Positions 54,144 through 62,250 of a stretch of DNA of 64,000 bases are shown piece after piece. The stretch comes from Luteolibacter arcticus (GTDB lineage: Bacteria; Verrucomicrobiota; Verrucomicrobiia; Verrucomicrobiales; Akkermansiaceae): positions 1,054,001 through 1,118,000 of the forward strand of contig NZ_JAPDDT010000001.1 in the NCBI RefSeq assembly GCF_025950235.1. Reading direction: 5' to 3'. The translations under genes and the position numbers were made by a program. The notes beneath the pieces were generated by a model. The model was not told the origin of the DNA, did not search any database, and saw only the letters and a program-made list of their open reading frames with translations. The stretch's first letter is position 1. Each line of letters starts with the position of its first letter.

Positions 54144-54455
54144 ATGAAAATCCACCATCTCATGATTGTCGCCACCTTGCCGATCGCCCTCGTCGCTTGC
54201 AAGGAGGCCGATGTGGAGAAGGCGAAAGCCGAGGTGAAAGCCAGCGCCGCAGAGGCCGAGGCCAAGATGAAGGCCGCCGCCGATGACGCCAAGAACGCCG
54301 CCGAAACGGTCAAAGACAAAGCCGATGAACTCACCAACAAGGCCGAGGCAGCTACCACCGAAGCGGGCGACAAATTGAGGGAAGCCGCGGACAAAGCCAA
54401 GAAGGACACCGCGGACGGCCTTGAAAAGGCGGCCGACAAGCTGCGCGAGGAATAA
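54144..54455 (+). CDS. Coiled-coil lipoprotein (LEA-like)
   Basis: This 103-residue lipoprotein has a lipobox (PIALVAC) with the modified Cys at 19. The mature chain is almost all Ala, Lys, Glu and Asp in 11-mer-like helical repeats (KAEVKASAAEAEAKMKAAADD, KDKADELTNKAEAATTEAGDK), as in LEA/apolipophorin-like proteins. It probably forms a long amphipathic helix in the periplasm, with a protective or spacer role. A strong terminator follows its stop. Confidence 0.85.
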   Translation: MKIHHLMIVATLPIALVACKEADVEKAKAEVKASAAEAEAKMKAAADDAKNAAETVKDKADELTNKAEAATTEAGDKLREAADKAKKDTADGLEKAADKLREE

Positions 54456-54476
54456 CCGGCCCCGTCACCCTTTCCT

Positions 54477-54510
54477 GCCGGGCGATCCCAGCGATCGTCC
54501 GGCTTTTTTT
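54477..54510 (+). terminator. Terminator of the coiled-coil lipoprotein gene
   Basis: GCCGGGCGATC and GATCGTCCGGC form an 11-bp stem (one G-T pair) around CCAGC, followed by a run of seven T. Confidence 0.93.
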
Positions 54511-54601
54511 CGCCTCCCGGCAAGCGGATGCGGGCGGTTTCGCGCCTTGCCAAGCCCCCGGGTAAGCGGAACAGTCACGGCGTCCACCGAGACCGTCCGT
54601 C

Positions 54602-55624
54602 ATGAATTCCCGCATCGCTTGGCTTGCCCTGTTTTCCGCCGCCGGCCTCTGCCCGGCCCAGCAGCCTGTCGCCCCGCCGGCAGCTCCGAGCGGACCTTTC
54701 GAGGTCAATGGCATCGCCGCCCGCGTCAACAGCACGGTGATCACCAAGAGCGAGCTGAACTTCCGGCTCGCCCCGATCTACGCCCAGCTCGCCGCCCAAT
54801 TTCCCCGCCGCGGCCCGGAATTCGACCGCCAGGTGATGGATGCCCGCGAAAAGCTGCTTCAGGAGATGATCGACCGCGAGATCATCATCTACGAATTCAA
54901 ACAGTTGGAAAAGAAGGGTGCCAACCTGCCCGATCACGTCGTCGACAAGGAGGTCAAGCGGCAGATCAAAAGCAATTTCAACAACAGCGAGGAGAAATTC
55001 GACGCGGAATTGACCCGCGCCGGCATGTCCCGCGACGGCTACCGGAAGATGACCCGCAACCAGCTCATCGTGCAGGCAATGCGGGCAGAGCATTTCTCCG
55101 ATGCGCCACCGCCGCTGCCCGGCGAGATTCAAAAGGAATACAACGAGGTGAAGGACAAGCTCCGCGACACATCCAAGGACCTGATCACCTTCAACAAGAT
55201 CTACCTTCCCCGGACCGACGCCGACAACCCTCTGGCGACCCCGGAAAGCCAGCTCGTGCTGGCCGAGAAGCTGGCCGCCGACATCAAGGGCGGGGCCGAT
55301 GCCGCGGCGCTCGCCAAGCAACACTCGCGCGATGCGTTTGCCGCCGACGGTGGCTTCCAGAAGGATGTGCCCCGCACCGACCTTCAGCCGGAGTTCGGCG
55401 CCATCATCTTCGCCGGCAAGGACGGTGACGTGGTGGGCCCGCTCCAGGATCCGGCCGGCTTCACGATCGTGAAGATCACCAAGATCGCGCATGGCCCCTA
55501 CCCGCCGCTGGGCGAAGTGCGGGACATGATCGAGGAGCGCGTCCGCACCAAGAAGAACTCCGCCACTTACGAAAAGTGGATCAAGAGCAAGCGGAAGACC
55601 GCGATCATCGATATCAAGATCTGA
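54602..55624 (+). CDS. surA: SurA-type periplasmic peptidyl-prolyl isomerase/chaperone
   Basis: This 340-residue exported protein assists outer-membrane protein folding. The signal peptide is IAWLALFSAAGLCPA. The SurA N-terminal domain follows (GIAARVNSTVITKSELNFRLAP, AREKLLQEMIDREIIIYEFKQ). One parvulin domain (about 200-310) is recognised by SRDAFAADGGFQKDVPRTDLQPEFGAIIFAGKDGDVVGPLQDPAGFTIVKI-type blocks. E. coli SurA has two parvulin domains; one is common in other phyla. It lies 21 bp upstream of pdxA, the same order as in E. coli, which supports the assignment. Confidence 0.9.
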   Translation: MNSRIAWLALFSAAGLCPAQQPVAPPAAPSGPFEVNGIAARVNSTVITKSELNFRLAPIYAQLAAQFPRRGPEFDRQVMDAREKLLQEMIDREIIIYEFKQLEKKGANLPDHVVDKEVKRQIKSNFNNSEEKFDAELTRAGMSRDGYRKMTRNQLIVQAMRAEHFSDAPPPLPGEIQKEYNEVKDKLRDTSKDLITFNKIYLPRTDADNPLATPESQLVLAEKLAADIKGGADAAALAKQHSRDAFAADGGFQKDVPRTDLQPEFGAIIFAGKDGDVVGPLQDPAGFTIVKITKIAHGPYPPLGEVRDMIEERVRTKKNSATYEKWIKSKRKTAIIDIKI

Positions 55625-55645
55625 GCCGGGCCCGGCCCGCCAGCG

Positions 55646-56503
55646 ATGCCTCGCATCCTCATCACCTTGGGCGACCCCGCCGGCATCGGACCGGAGGTGG
55701 TCGAGAAGGCGCTCGCCTCCGGCCGGTTGCCCGTCGGCTTCGATTTCGAGGTGCTCGGCGACACCACCGGGATCACCCCCGGCCAACCTGACGCCATTTC
55801 GGCGACTCGAGCGCTGGATTCGCTTGAAGCGTCTGTTCGAATCCTGAAGTCTGATCCTGACGCCAAGGCAGTAGTCACCGGCCCCGTGTCGAAGGCCACG
55901 CTGCAAGCGGGTGGATTCCCCTTTCCGGGACAGACGGAATTTTTCGCCCAACGCTTTGATATTCAGGACTATGCCATGTGTTTGAGTGGACAGCGACTGA
56001 GCGTTGGCTTGGCCACGATCCACATCCCACTTGCAAGTGTTTCAAGCTCACTCAGCATTGAAGCGATTGTTTCAACCGGGACGCTATTGGAAGACTTCGC
56101 ACGCCGCCGAACCCGTCGCCAGCCTCGGATCGCGGTCGCCGGCCTGAACCCCCATGCTGGAGAAAACGGTCGTTTCGGCGACGAAGAAATCCGCATCATC
56201 GCCCCGGCAATCGATCGCTTGAATCAAACGTTTCCCGGAGTCTTTTCCGGTCCCCATGTGCCGGATGCCATCTTCCGCCAAGCGGCGGACGGAGAGTTCG
56301 ACGCGGTCCTGGCGATGTATCACGATCAGGGCCTGATCCCGCTGAAGTTGCTGGATTTCGACACCGGGGTAAACGTCACCCTGGGGCTGCCGAAGCCTCG
56401 CACGAGCCCGGACCACGGAACCGCCTTTGGGATCGCTGGCCAAGGGATCGCCCGCCCGGACTCGATGATTCACGCCATCCGGCTGGCCTGCGAACTCGCC
56501 TGA
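55646..56503 (+). CDS. pdxA: 4-hydroxythreonine-4-phosphate dehydrogenase
   Basis: This 285-residue cytoplasmic enzyme oxidises 4-phosphohydroxy-L-threonine in the DXP-dependent pathway to pyridoxal phosphate. The N-terminus ITLGDPAGIGPEVVEKAL is canonical. The three metal-binding His are H126 (TIHIPLA), H170 (GLNPHAGENG) and H226 (MYHDQGLIPLK). VVTGPVSKA, GQTEFFA and SPDHGTAFGIAGQG are also typical. It is about 40 residues shorter than the E. coli enzyme, mainly between 40 and 75, but keeps all key residues. It follows surA closely and is followed after seven bases by an MBL-fold gene, so all three are probably one operon. Confidence 0.95.
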   Translation: MPRILITLGDPAGIGPEVVEKALASGRLPVGFDFEVLGDTTGITPGQPDAISATRALDSLEASVRILKSDPDAKAVVTGPVSKATLQAGGFPFPGQTEFFAQRFDIQDYAMCLSGQRLSVGLATIHIPLASVSSSLSIEAIVSTGTLLEDFARRRTRRQPRIAVAGLNPHAGENGRFGDEEIRIIAPAIDRLNQTFPGVFSGPHVPDAIFRQAADGEFDAVLAMYHDQGLIPLKLLDFDTGVNVTLGLPKPRTSPDHGTAFGIAGQGIARPDSMIHAIRLACELA

Positions 56504-56510
56504 CCCATCC

Positions 56511-57293
56511 ATGCTCTACGACACCACCGCCGACGTGATCCGGAAGGCCCTCCGGGGGCTGGATCTCGCGCCATCCGAGGCCGCGGCCCGCTGCGGGCTC
56601 TCCGAACGAGAGGTCATTTCCGCGAGCCGGGGGCCAGCCTTCCGGGAGACCTTGTTGCTACTCGCTCCCGCGTTGGGGCTGAATGGCCCGGCACTCGCCG
56701 GCCTGCCGGACTACACCCCACCAGCCTGTCCGCTGTCGGAAATCACTCGATTGGAACTACCGTTTGGCGATGAGACCGTGAATGCGTGGCTGGTTCAGGC
56801 AGGCCCGGATGACTACCTGCTCTTCGACACCGGCACCCGCGCTCCCGACGTCCTCCAAGCCTTGGATCAGCGGGGCATCGGCCAAGTTCACGTCCTGATT
56901 ACCCACCAGCATGGTGATCACATCGACGGCTTGGCCACCCTGAAAGGTCGCACTCGGTCGGTCGTGATTCCTCCGGAAGGCATCGCAGCAGGCGGGCAAC
57001 TGAGCTTTGGCAACCTTACCGTCGAGGCGATCGACCTGCCCGGCCATTGCCCGGGAGCGGTCGGCTACTTGATCAATGGTCTGGCGCACCCCGTCTGCGT
57101 CACTGGCGACGCCCTCTTCGCCGGCTCGATGGGTGGCTGCGCGCCCGGTGGCCCTTATCAGGCGGCCTTGGATGCCCTGCGAGCACATGTCCTGACCTTG
57201 GCGGACGAAACCGTGCTGCTGCCCGGCCATGGGCCGGAGACGACCGTGGGCAGCGAGAAGCGCGGAAATGCCTTTCTGGCGATCAGCCGGTAG
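56511..57293 (+). CDS. MBL-fold metallohydrolase with N-terminal HTH-like domain
   Basis: This is a 260-residue cytoplasmic protein. Residues 85-255 are a metallo-beta-lactamase fold with the full ligand set: THQHGDHIDGL (H132, H134, D136, H137), DLPGHCPGAVGYL, VTGDALFAGS and LLPGHGPETTVG. Members are often thiolesterases or glyoxalase II-like. Residues 1-65 form an unusual helical extension (VIRKALRGLDLAPSEAAARCGLSEREV) resembling a Cro/C1-type helix-turn-helix. It follows pdxA by seven bases. The substrate is unknown. Confidence 0.88.
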   Translation: MLYDTTADVIRKALRGLDLAPSEAAARCGLSEREVISASRGPAFRETLLLLAPALGLNGPALAGLPDYTPPACPLSEITRLELPFGDETVNAWLVQAGPDDYLLFDTGTRAPDVLQALDQRGIGQVHVLITHQHGDHIDGLATLKGRTRSVVIPPEGIAAGGQLSFGNLTVEAIDLPGHCPGAVGYLINGLAHPVCVTGDALFAGSMGGCAPGGPYQAALDALRAHVLTLADETVLLPGHGPETTVGSEKRGNAFLAISR

Positions 57294-57303
57294 TACCCCC
57301 AGC

Positions 57304-57572
57304 GACTGGGACCGCGGGAATTTTTATTCCGCGTGAATGGTTGGCGAAGCCGCTATTCAAGCGGACCTGCTGTCCCGGGAGCGCCGGTCTTCAGACCGGC
57401 AGAATGGTCCACAAAAGCAGACATAAATCGAGATCCCCCCCTCGGGCACGACTTCGGAGAGGGAGAAACGGCATCGAAGGACCATTCGAGCCGGTCTGAA
57501 GACCGGCGCTCCCGGGATAGTTGCCCCGCCCGAAAAAACTATTCGGGCGGGAAAAATCCCGCACTCCCAGTG
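57304..57572. repeat. 269-bp nested palindromic REP/MITE-like element
   Basis: The outer arms are ACTGGGACCGCGGGAATTTTT (from 57305) and the imperfect inverse GGGAAAAATCCCGCACTCCCAGT (to 57571). The inner arms are near-perfect: TCCCGGGAGCGCCGGTCTTC (57373 on), with CAGACCGGCAGAATGGTCC, pairs with GGACCATTCGAGCCGGTCTG and GAAGACCGGCGCTCCCGGGA (to 57516). The centre (57,411-57,478) is unpaired. No plausible protein is encoded. Its size and nested structure match the element at 29121-29392, although the sequences differ. Confidence 0.75.
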
Positions 57573-57596
57573 GGTCTGTCCACCACGCAGAAGAAA

Positions 57597-57632
57597 ACGA
57601 AAAAGGGAGCCCGAATCGGACTCCCTCTTTCT
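57597..57632 (-). terminator. Terminator of the pseudopilin operon
   Basis: On the minus strand GGGAGTCCG-ATT-CGGGCTCCC forms the stem (one mismatch), followed by TTTTTCG. It lies 27 bases after the last pseudopilin stop. Confidence 0.8.
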
Positions 57633-57658
57633 AAAAGGTTGCTCGGAAATCCGAACTC

Positions 57659-58603
57659 TTACATCCCCGGCAGCTCGACGGTGCGGGAGTATTGGAAGGA
57701 CTCCTGGGCGAGGATCTTCTCGCGCACCTTCTGGTCCAGGGACGAGTTGTTGAGGCGGATGACCGCTGCGTCGGAGAGGACCGTGATGCCGATCTCCACA
57801 CCGATCAGACGGCCGGCCTTGAGCTCGTCGATGCTCACCTGTGGCGAAAGGCTGCCGGCGTTGGCGTCGGTCACGATGCCATTGCCACGGAGGCGCAGTT
57901 CCTTGCCTGCACCGGAGTCGCCTAGGGTCACGCGCACCGGAAAGGTCTTTGCGGTCGTGCCACCGCCGCTCGCGGGCTGGGTCACCTCGACCTGATAGGT
58001 CAGGGTGAACTGATAGACGTTCTCGCAAACGAAGTTTTGCACTTCCTTCACCTTCGTGGAGTACTTGCCGGAGAAGGCCGACTCAAGATCCTCCTTGCCC
58101 AGCAGATCCTGGAAGGTCTGGTCCGGATCCACCAGCAGGCGATAGAGCACGAAGGTGGCGGACCGGTCATCCTCTTCACCTTCGACCGGGTCTTGCCACT
58201 TGAGCTGGTAGCCCACGCAGGAAACGTCGCCGCCCTTGTCGGTGGTGCCGCCGATGTCGCCGGCATAACGATCCGTGGCCGCAGTGAAGAAAATCACATC
58301 AGCGGAGTTGGAACTCTGGTTCGCAGACGGACCCGGCAGATTCGACTCCACCTTCGTGTAGAGCCATTCGAAGTTGTTGCCGCGGCGGGAAACCAGCGAC
58401 TCGAAGTCCTTGGACATCGTGTCCAGCATCGACTTGGCCTGCCGTGACGCGCGGATCTCGGCGCGCCCACGTTGCCACGTATCGAGCGCGACACCGGTGA
58501 TGGATACCAACACCGCAACAATGACCGTGGTGATGGCCATCGCCACCAACAGCTCGATCAGGGTGAAGCCGCGCCGGAGCGGAGAAGAAAGCGGGTTTTT
58601 CAT
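57659..58603 (-). CDS. Pseudopilin, Verru_Chthon cassette protein C type
   Basis: This 314-residue protein has a prepilin leader cleaved by PilD-type peptidase (RRGFTLIELLVAMAITTVIVAVLVSITG, with Glu at mature +5). The mature chain continues with the block RQAKSMLDTMSKDFESLVSRRG, which fits cassette protein C as I remember it. The remainder is beta-rich. Such four-gene cassettes are abundant in Verrucomicrobium and Chthoniobacter, and probably build type II secretion- or type IV pilus-like fibres. It follows the B-type gene by 15 bp; no A-type gene follows it here. Confidence 0.85.
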   Translation of the reverse strand: MKNPLSSPLRRGFTLIELLVAMAITTVIVAVLVSITGVALDTWQRGRAEIRASRQAKSMLDTMSKDFESLVSRRGNNFEWLYTKVESNLPGPSANQSSNSADVIFFTAATDRYAGDIGGTTDKGGDVSCVGYQLKWQDPVEGEEDDRSATFVLYRLLVDPDQTFQDLLGKEDLESAFSGKYSTKVKEVQNFVCENVYQFTLTYQVEVTQPASGGGTTAKTFPVRVTLGDSGAGKELRLRGNGIVTDANAGSLSPQVSIDELKAGRLIGVEIGITVLSDAAVIRLNNSSLDQKVREKILAQESFQYSRTVELPGM

Positions 58604-58618
58604 GGTTCAGTGGCCCGC

Positions 58619-59347
58619 TCAGCGGCGGACGGCGAGATTGCGGGTGAAGACCGGCTTGGTCAGGTTGGCGACATTGAACTTCCCATTGGGCCCCACATAT
58701 TCGGGCGCACTGTTGGGGATGATGTAGAACTCGGCGGCGAAAGCGATCACAGCCTCGGGATAAGAGTCCGAACCGGAGCCGGTGCCTGCCGGGTCACCAT
58801 CATCGGGAGTCGGATCGGTGATCTCACCCTCGGTGCCCCGGGTAAGCTGGCCACCGCTGAAGACAAGCTGGGTCAGCTTCACGGCAAAGATCCGGCCATC
58901 CAGCGCCTTGAGGTCTTCCAGCAACTCATCGTCGCTGCGTTGGCGGACTGCCGGCTGCACGATGAAATCCTTGCCGGCCACTCCGCCGGCGTTCGTGTAG
59001 GGCTCCATAGTACCGTCAGAACGAAGCTGGCTTGGGTCCCCGCGATATTGGTAAAGCAAGATCTCATTGCCCTTGTCCGGCGCTGCCTTGATCCACTCGT
59101 AGGCCTTGTCAAAGCCGGTCGGGTAGGTAGCCGAGCCGCCACCCGAAGGACGAACGGTCACGAGTTCCCGCTCCAAGGCCGCGGCAAGCCGGTCGGCCTC
59201 CTGCACACTGATGGCGCGGCGCAGGCCGGTCGTAGCCGGACCGAAAACCGCAAGGAAAGCCGTGAGCAACAGCGCCAAGACGCCGATGGCAATCACGGTC
59301 TCCATCAGGGTGAAGCCGCGATCAGTCCGGGATTTGTTGAATTTCAT
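58619..59347 (-). CDS. Pseudopilin, Verru_Chthon cassette protein B type
   Basis: This 242-residue pseudopilin starts at ATG 59347. The prepilin leader is DRGFTLMETVIAIGVLALLLTAF, with Glu at mature +5. Following blocks are RAISVQEADRLAAALERELVTVR and FAVKLTQLVFSGGQLTR. The position between the D- and C-type genes and the overall length fit cassette protein B. The gene is 5 bp downstream of the D-type gene. Confidence 0.85.
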   Translation of the reverse strand: MKFNKSRTDRGFTLMETVIAIGVLALLLTAFLAVFGPATTGLRRAISVQEADRLAAALERELVTVRPSGGGSATYPTGFDKAYEWIKAAPDKGNEILLYQYRGDPSQLRSDGTMEPYTNAGGVAGKDFIVQPAVRQRSDDELLEDLKALDGRIFAVKLTQLVFSGGQLTRGTEGEITDPTPDDGDPAGTGSGSDSYPEAVIAFAAEFYIIPNSAPEYVGPNGKFNVANLTKPVFTRNLAVRR

Positions 59348-59352
59348 GCGAT

Positions 59353-60021
59353 TCAGAACGTGGTCAGTGTGGTTGGAATGCCGATTTCGTCCGGGCCACG
59401 GAACAGCGAGGTGCGGCCATTGCGCCACACGATGAAGCCCGCAAAGTCACGCTTGGCATCACCCGTGACACGAGGCTGGTCGCCTTGGGGGCGCGTGCCG
59501 CTGCCGATAATGAAGCTGGCTCCGGGGCTGGTGCAGATCCCTTCCGAATTGAATTCGTAGTAGAGGTAGTTGCCGTCGAAGGTCTGTTTGTTGGTGGTAA
59601 GCGCGAAATTCTCGATATCGCCCGTCCCCTTTTCGTGCTCCTTCTTGCTGAAGCTCTGGCTGTAGAAGACACCCTCGGGCAGCGTCACCGGGCGGCTGGA
59701 CATCACCCACTGGTCCTTGATGGGCTCGCCCTGCGCGTCGAGTTCCTCATACACCACGAGCATCCGGCGCTTGTAGTTGTCCGTGCTTTGGGGGTCGTTG
59801 ATGTCCATCAGCACCCGCGACCGGGTCCCCTTTCCGACCGCGATCGCACGGGCTTCGTCGAAGACGGCTTCCGCTGTCGAAACAGCACTGGAGACTCCCT
59901 TGCCCCCGATTCCCTTCAGGCCCACGGCACCCAAGGTCAAGAGGACGGAGATGATGAGAATGACAACGAGCAGCTCGATCAGGCTGAAGCCTTTGGCTGG
60001 GCGGGTTGGTCTGAAATGCAT
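59353..60021 (-). CDS. Pseudopilin, Verru_Chthon cassette protein D type
   Basis: This 222-residue pseudopilin has leader KGFSLIELLVVILIISVLLTLG, the most type II pseudopilin-like of the three. The mature part has AVSTAEAVFDEARAIAVGKGTRSRVLMDIND, which resembles GspH-type minor pseudopilins, and ends in FAGFIVWRNGRTSLFRGP. It is the first gene of the three-gene operon and 92 bp downstream of galE's stop on the same strand. A promoter is expected in that gap. Confidence 0.85.
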   Translation of the reverse strand: MHFRPTRPAKGFSLIELLVVILIISVLLTLGAVGLKGIGGKGVSSAVSTAEAVFDEARAIAVGKGTRSRVLMDINDPQSTDNYKRRMLVVYEELDAQGEPIKDQWVMSSRPVTLPEGVFYSQSFSKKEHEKGTGDIENFALTTNKQTFDGNYLYYEFNSEGICTSPGASFIIGSGTRPQGDQPRVTGDAKRDFAGFIVWRNGRTSLFRGPDEIGIPTTLTTF

Positions 60022-60113
60022 AACGGGTTTGGTTTTTTGAATCTGTGGCTTCGGTCGAGCCGGAATGCAAGCCGGAATGTGTTTACATCGCGATTACCGA
60101 GGGAACGAACGTT

Positions 60114-61115
60114 TCAGGCGCTGTAGCGTCCCTTCTTCGGCCCGTCCATCCATGCCCAGGCGGAGCGGACCATGTCGCGGACATCGCGGTGCTCGGCCAC
60201 CCAGCCGAGGACCTCTTTGGCAAGGCGCGGGTCGGCCAGCAACTGCGGCGGATCCCCAGCGCGGCGCGGGCCATACTGGACGGGCACCGTCTTGCCGGTG
60301 ACCTCTTCCACCGCGGAAATGATCTCCTTCACCGAGACCCCGACACCGGTGCCGAGGTTGCAGCGGACGGAGTCGCCGCCAGCGGTGAGGTGGTCGATCG
60401 CCTTGGCGTGGGCGGAGGCGAGATCGGCCACGTGGATGTAGTCGCGGACGCCGGTGCCGTCGGGGGTCGGGTAATCGGTGCCGAAGACATCGACGTGCGA
60501 GATTTCCCCCGTCACCGCCATCAGCACGCGCGGGATCAGGTGGGTCTCCGGGTCGTGGTCCTCGCCGATCAGGCCGTCATCGGCGCAGCCGCTTGCATTG
60601 AAGTAGCGGAGGCAGGCGCTCTTGAGGCCCCAGGCGCGGTCGCAGTCGGCGAGCACCCACTCCAGCATCAGCTTGCTGCGGCCGTAGGGGTTGATCGGAT
60701 TCTGCGGATTGCTTTCGGAAATCGGGATGCTCTCCGGCACCCCGTAGGTCGCGCAGGTGGAGGAAAAGACGAAGCTCTTGCAACCGTGGGCCTGCATCAC
60801 CTCGAGCATGGTCAGCGGCTCGGCGGTGTTGTTGCGGTAGTACTTCAGCGGGTCGGTCACCGACTCGCCGACGTAGGCGTAGGCGGCGAAATGGACCACG
60901 GCCCCGAAGGCGTGCTTGGTGAAAAGCTCCTCAAGCAGCTTGCGGTCCCCCACATCGCCGACGACCAGATCTACTCCCTCATCCACGATTGCCTCGCGGT
61001 GCCCGTAAACGAGATTGTCGAGGACGACGACTTTCCGGCCTTGCGAAGCGAGCAGGCGGACGGTGTGGGAGCCGATGTATCCGGCTCCTCCAGTGACGAG
61101 AACAGGGGCAGACAT
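60114..61115 (-). CDS. galE: UDP-glucose 4-epimerase
   Basis: This 333-residue enzyme interconverts UDP-glucose and UDP-galactose. The NAD site VLVTGGAGYIGSHTVRLL begins the chain. The catalytic residues are in FSSTCATYG (S119/T120) and YGRSK (Y144, K148). HFAAYAYVGESVTDPLKYYRNN, RYFNASGC and VRDYIHVADLASAH are further GalE hallmarks. The length is normal. The product supplies galactosyl residues for surface polysaccharide. It is divergent from the Gly/Tyr-rich lipoprotein gene. Confidence 0.96.
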   Translation of the reverse strand: MSAPVLVTGGAGYIGSHTVRLLASQGRKVVVLDNLVYGHREAIVDEGVDLVVGDVGDRKLLEELFTKHAFGAVVHFAAYAYVGESVTDPLKYYRNNTAEPLTMLEVMQAHGCKSFVFSSTCATYGVPESIPISESNPQNPINPYGRSKLMLEWVLADCDRAWGLKSACLRYFNASGCADDGLIGEDHDPETHLIPRVLMAVTGEISHVDVFGTDYPTPDGTGVRDYIHVADLASAHAKAIDHLTAGGDSVRCNLGTGVGVSVKEIISAVEEVTGKTVPVQYGPRRAGDPPQLLADPRLAKEVLGWVAEHRDVRDMVRSAWAWMDGPKKGRYSA

Positions 61116-61235
61116 TCGTGAGGTTTTGGCAGCTTGACGCGGCGAAGAAACGGATTCCGGAGCATCCTGTCAATCCGCCCGCTGGACTTGACGAGAATCG
61201 ATTGAATAATTCGTTATTCCTAACGTTACACCGCC

Positions 61236-62105
61236 ATGACCAAAACATCCCGCTGGTTGAAAGGTGCCGCCGCTGCGGCCGCCACCCTGTTCGTTGCTTC
61301 GTGCTATTATGACCCCTATGGAGGTGGCGGTTACGGCGGGGGTGGAGACGGCGGCTACTACGGCGGTGGGGGCGGCGGTTTGAACACGACTTTCGTTTAC
61401 ACCAGCAGCGACCGCTGGTTCTACGACCCCACGGTCTACTGCTACTACGACCGCTACCGTAGCTGCTACTACGATCCCTACCTCTACGGCTACTATCCCC
61501 GCGGCTACTGCCCGCGGCCGATCTACGGGGCTCATCACCCGCACGGCTGGAATGGCCACGGCCACCTCTCGCCGCCCGGCAACTTCCGCGACCGCGTGCT
61601 GCCCAACTACCAGAACCGCGTCGACCAACTGAAAGCCGCGAATTACTCGTGGGCGACGAAGGTACGCGAGCGCAATGACTCGACCGCCGACGCCTGGCGC
61701 AACCAGCGCTCCCGCGCCGCCGCCAATTTCCAGCAGTCGCGCGACAACCAATCCGTGCGCAACCAGAATGCGCGTGAGACCCAGGCACAGCGGCAGCAAA
61801 ACGTCCGCGGCCAGCAGCAGAACTGGGCGGACAAGGTCCGCGAACAGCGGCAGTCGCCGCAGGCAACCCCGTATCAACGTCAGTCGCAGCCGAACTACGG
61901 TGGCCAACAGGCAGCTGTGAAGGGTTCGCAGCAAGCCCGCATGGCCGAGGCCCGCGCCCAGCAGCAGACGGCCAACCAAGCCCGCGTCCAGGAACGCCAG
62001 ACACGCCAGGCCGAGAAGAAGGAAAGCAGCGGCAATAGCGGCGGCGGCGGCGGCGGCGCTTGGAAAGAAAAGATGCAGGAGCGCCGGGAAAACCGCGGCA
62101 ATTGA
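61236..62105 (+). CDS. Gly/Tyr-rich and Gln/Arg-rich lipoprotein
   Basis: This 289-residue lipoprotein has a lipobox (LFVASC) with Cys at 23. Directly after it is a stretch of Gly and Tyr (YYDPYGGGGYGGGGDGGYYGGG), then Tyr/Arg/Cys-rich repeats (YCYYDRYRSCYYDPYLYGYYP). The second half is a long hydrophilic helix rich in Gln, Arg, Asn and Ala (NQNARETQAQRQQNVRGQQQNW) and ends in a Gly-rich tail. It is of low complexity and probably disordered or coiled-coil, perhaps a surface or envelope spacer. No family was recognised. A good terminator follows. Confidence 0.8.
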   Translation: MTKTSRWLKGAAAAAATLFVASCYYDPYGGGGYGGGGDGGYYGGGGGGLNTTFVYTSSDRWFYDPTVYCYYDRYRSCYYDPYLYGYYPRGYCPRPIYGAHHPHGWNGHGHLSPPGNFRDRVLPNYQNRVDQLKAANYSWATKVRERNDSTADAWRNQRSRAAANFQQSRDNQSVRNQNARETQAQRQQNVRGQQQNWADKVREQRQSPQATPYQRQSQPNYGGQQAAVKGSQQARMAEARAQQQTANQARVQERQTRQAEKKESSGNSGGGGGGAWKEKMQERRENRGN

Positions 62106-62139
62106 AGCTGCCTGAGCGACTTGTCCACAATTTGTTCAC

Positions 62140-62173
62140 AAGCCCTCGCCATCTCCGTGGCGGGGGCTTTTTT
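62140..62173 (+). terminator. Terminator of the Gly/Tyr-rich lipoprotein gene
   Basis: AAGCCC-T-CGCCA and TGGCG-G-GGGCTT form a stem with one mismatch around TCTCCG, followed by TTTT. Confidence 0.88.
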
Positions 62174-62250
62174 GTTGGATCGGAGATAGCTGGGCATAAC
62201 GTCTCTGGACCCTTGCGACTTTCCGGTGCTTGATTACCGAAAGCTTTCCT

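Noticed and set aside
52784..54286. 500-residue plus-strand frame
   Set aside because: Antisense to the GT2 and CPXCG genes, with no coherent protein features.
54575..56023. 482-residue minus-strand frame
   Set aside because: Antisense to surA and pdxA.
60979..62139. 386-residue minus-strand frame rich in Arg, Ser and Gly
   Set aside because: Overlaps galE and the Gly/Tyr-rich lipoprotein; its composition is a mirror of their repeats.
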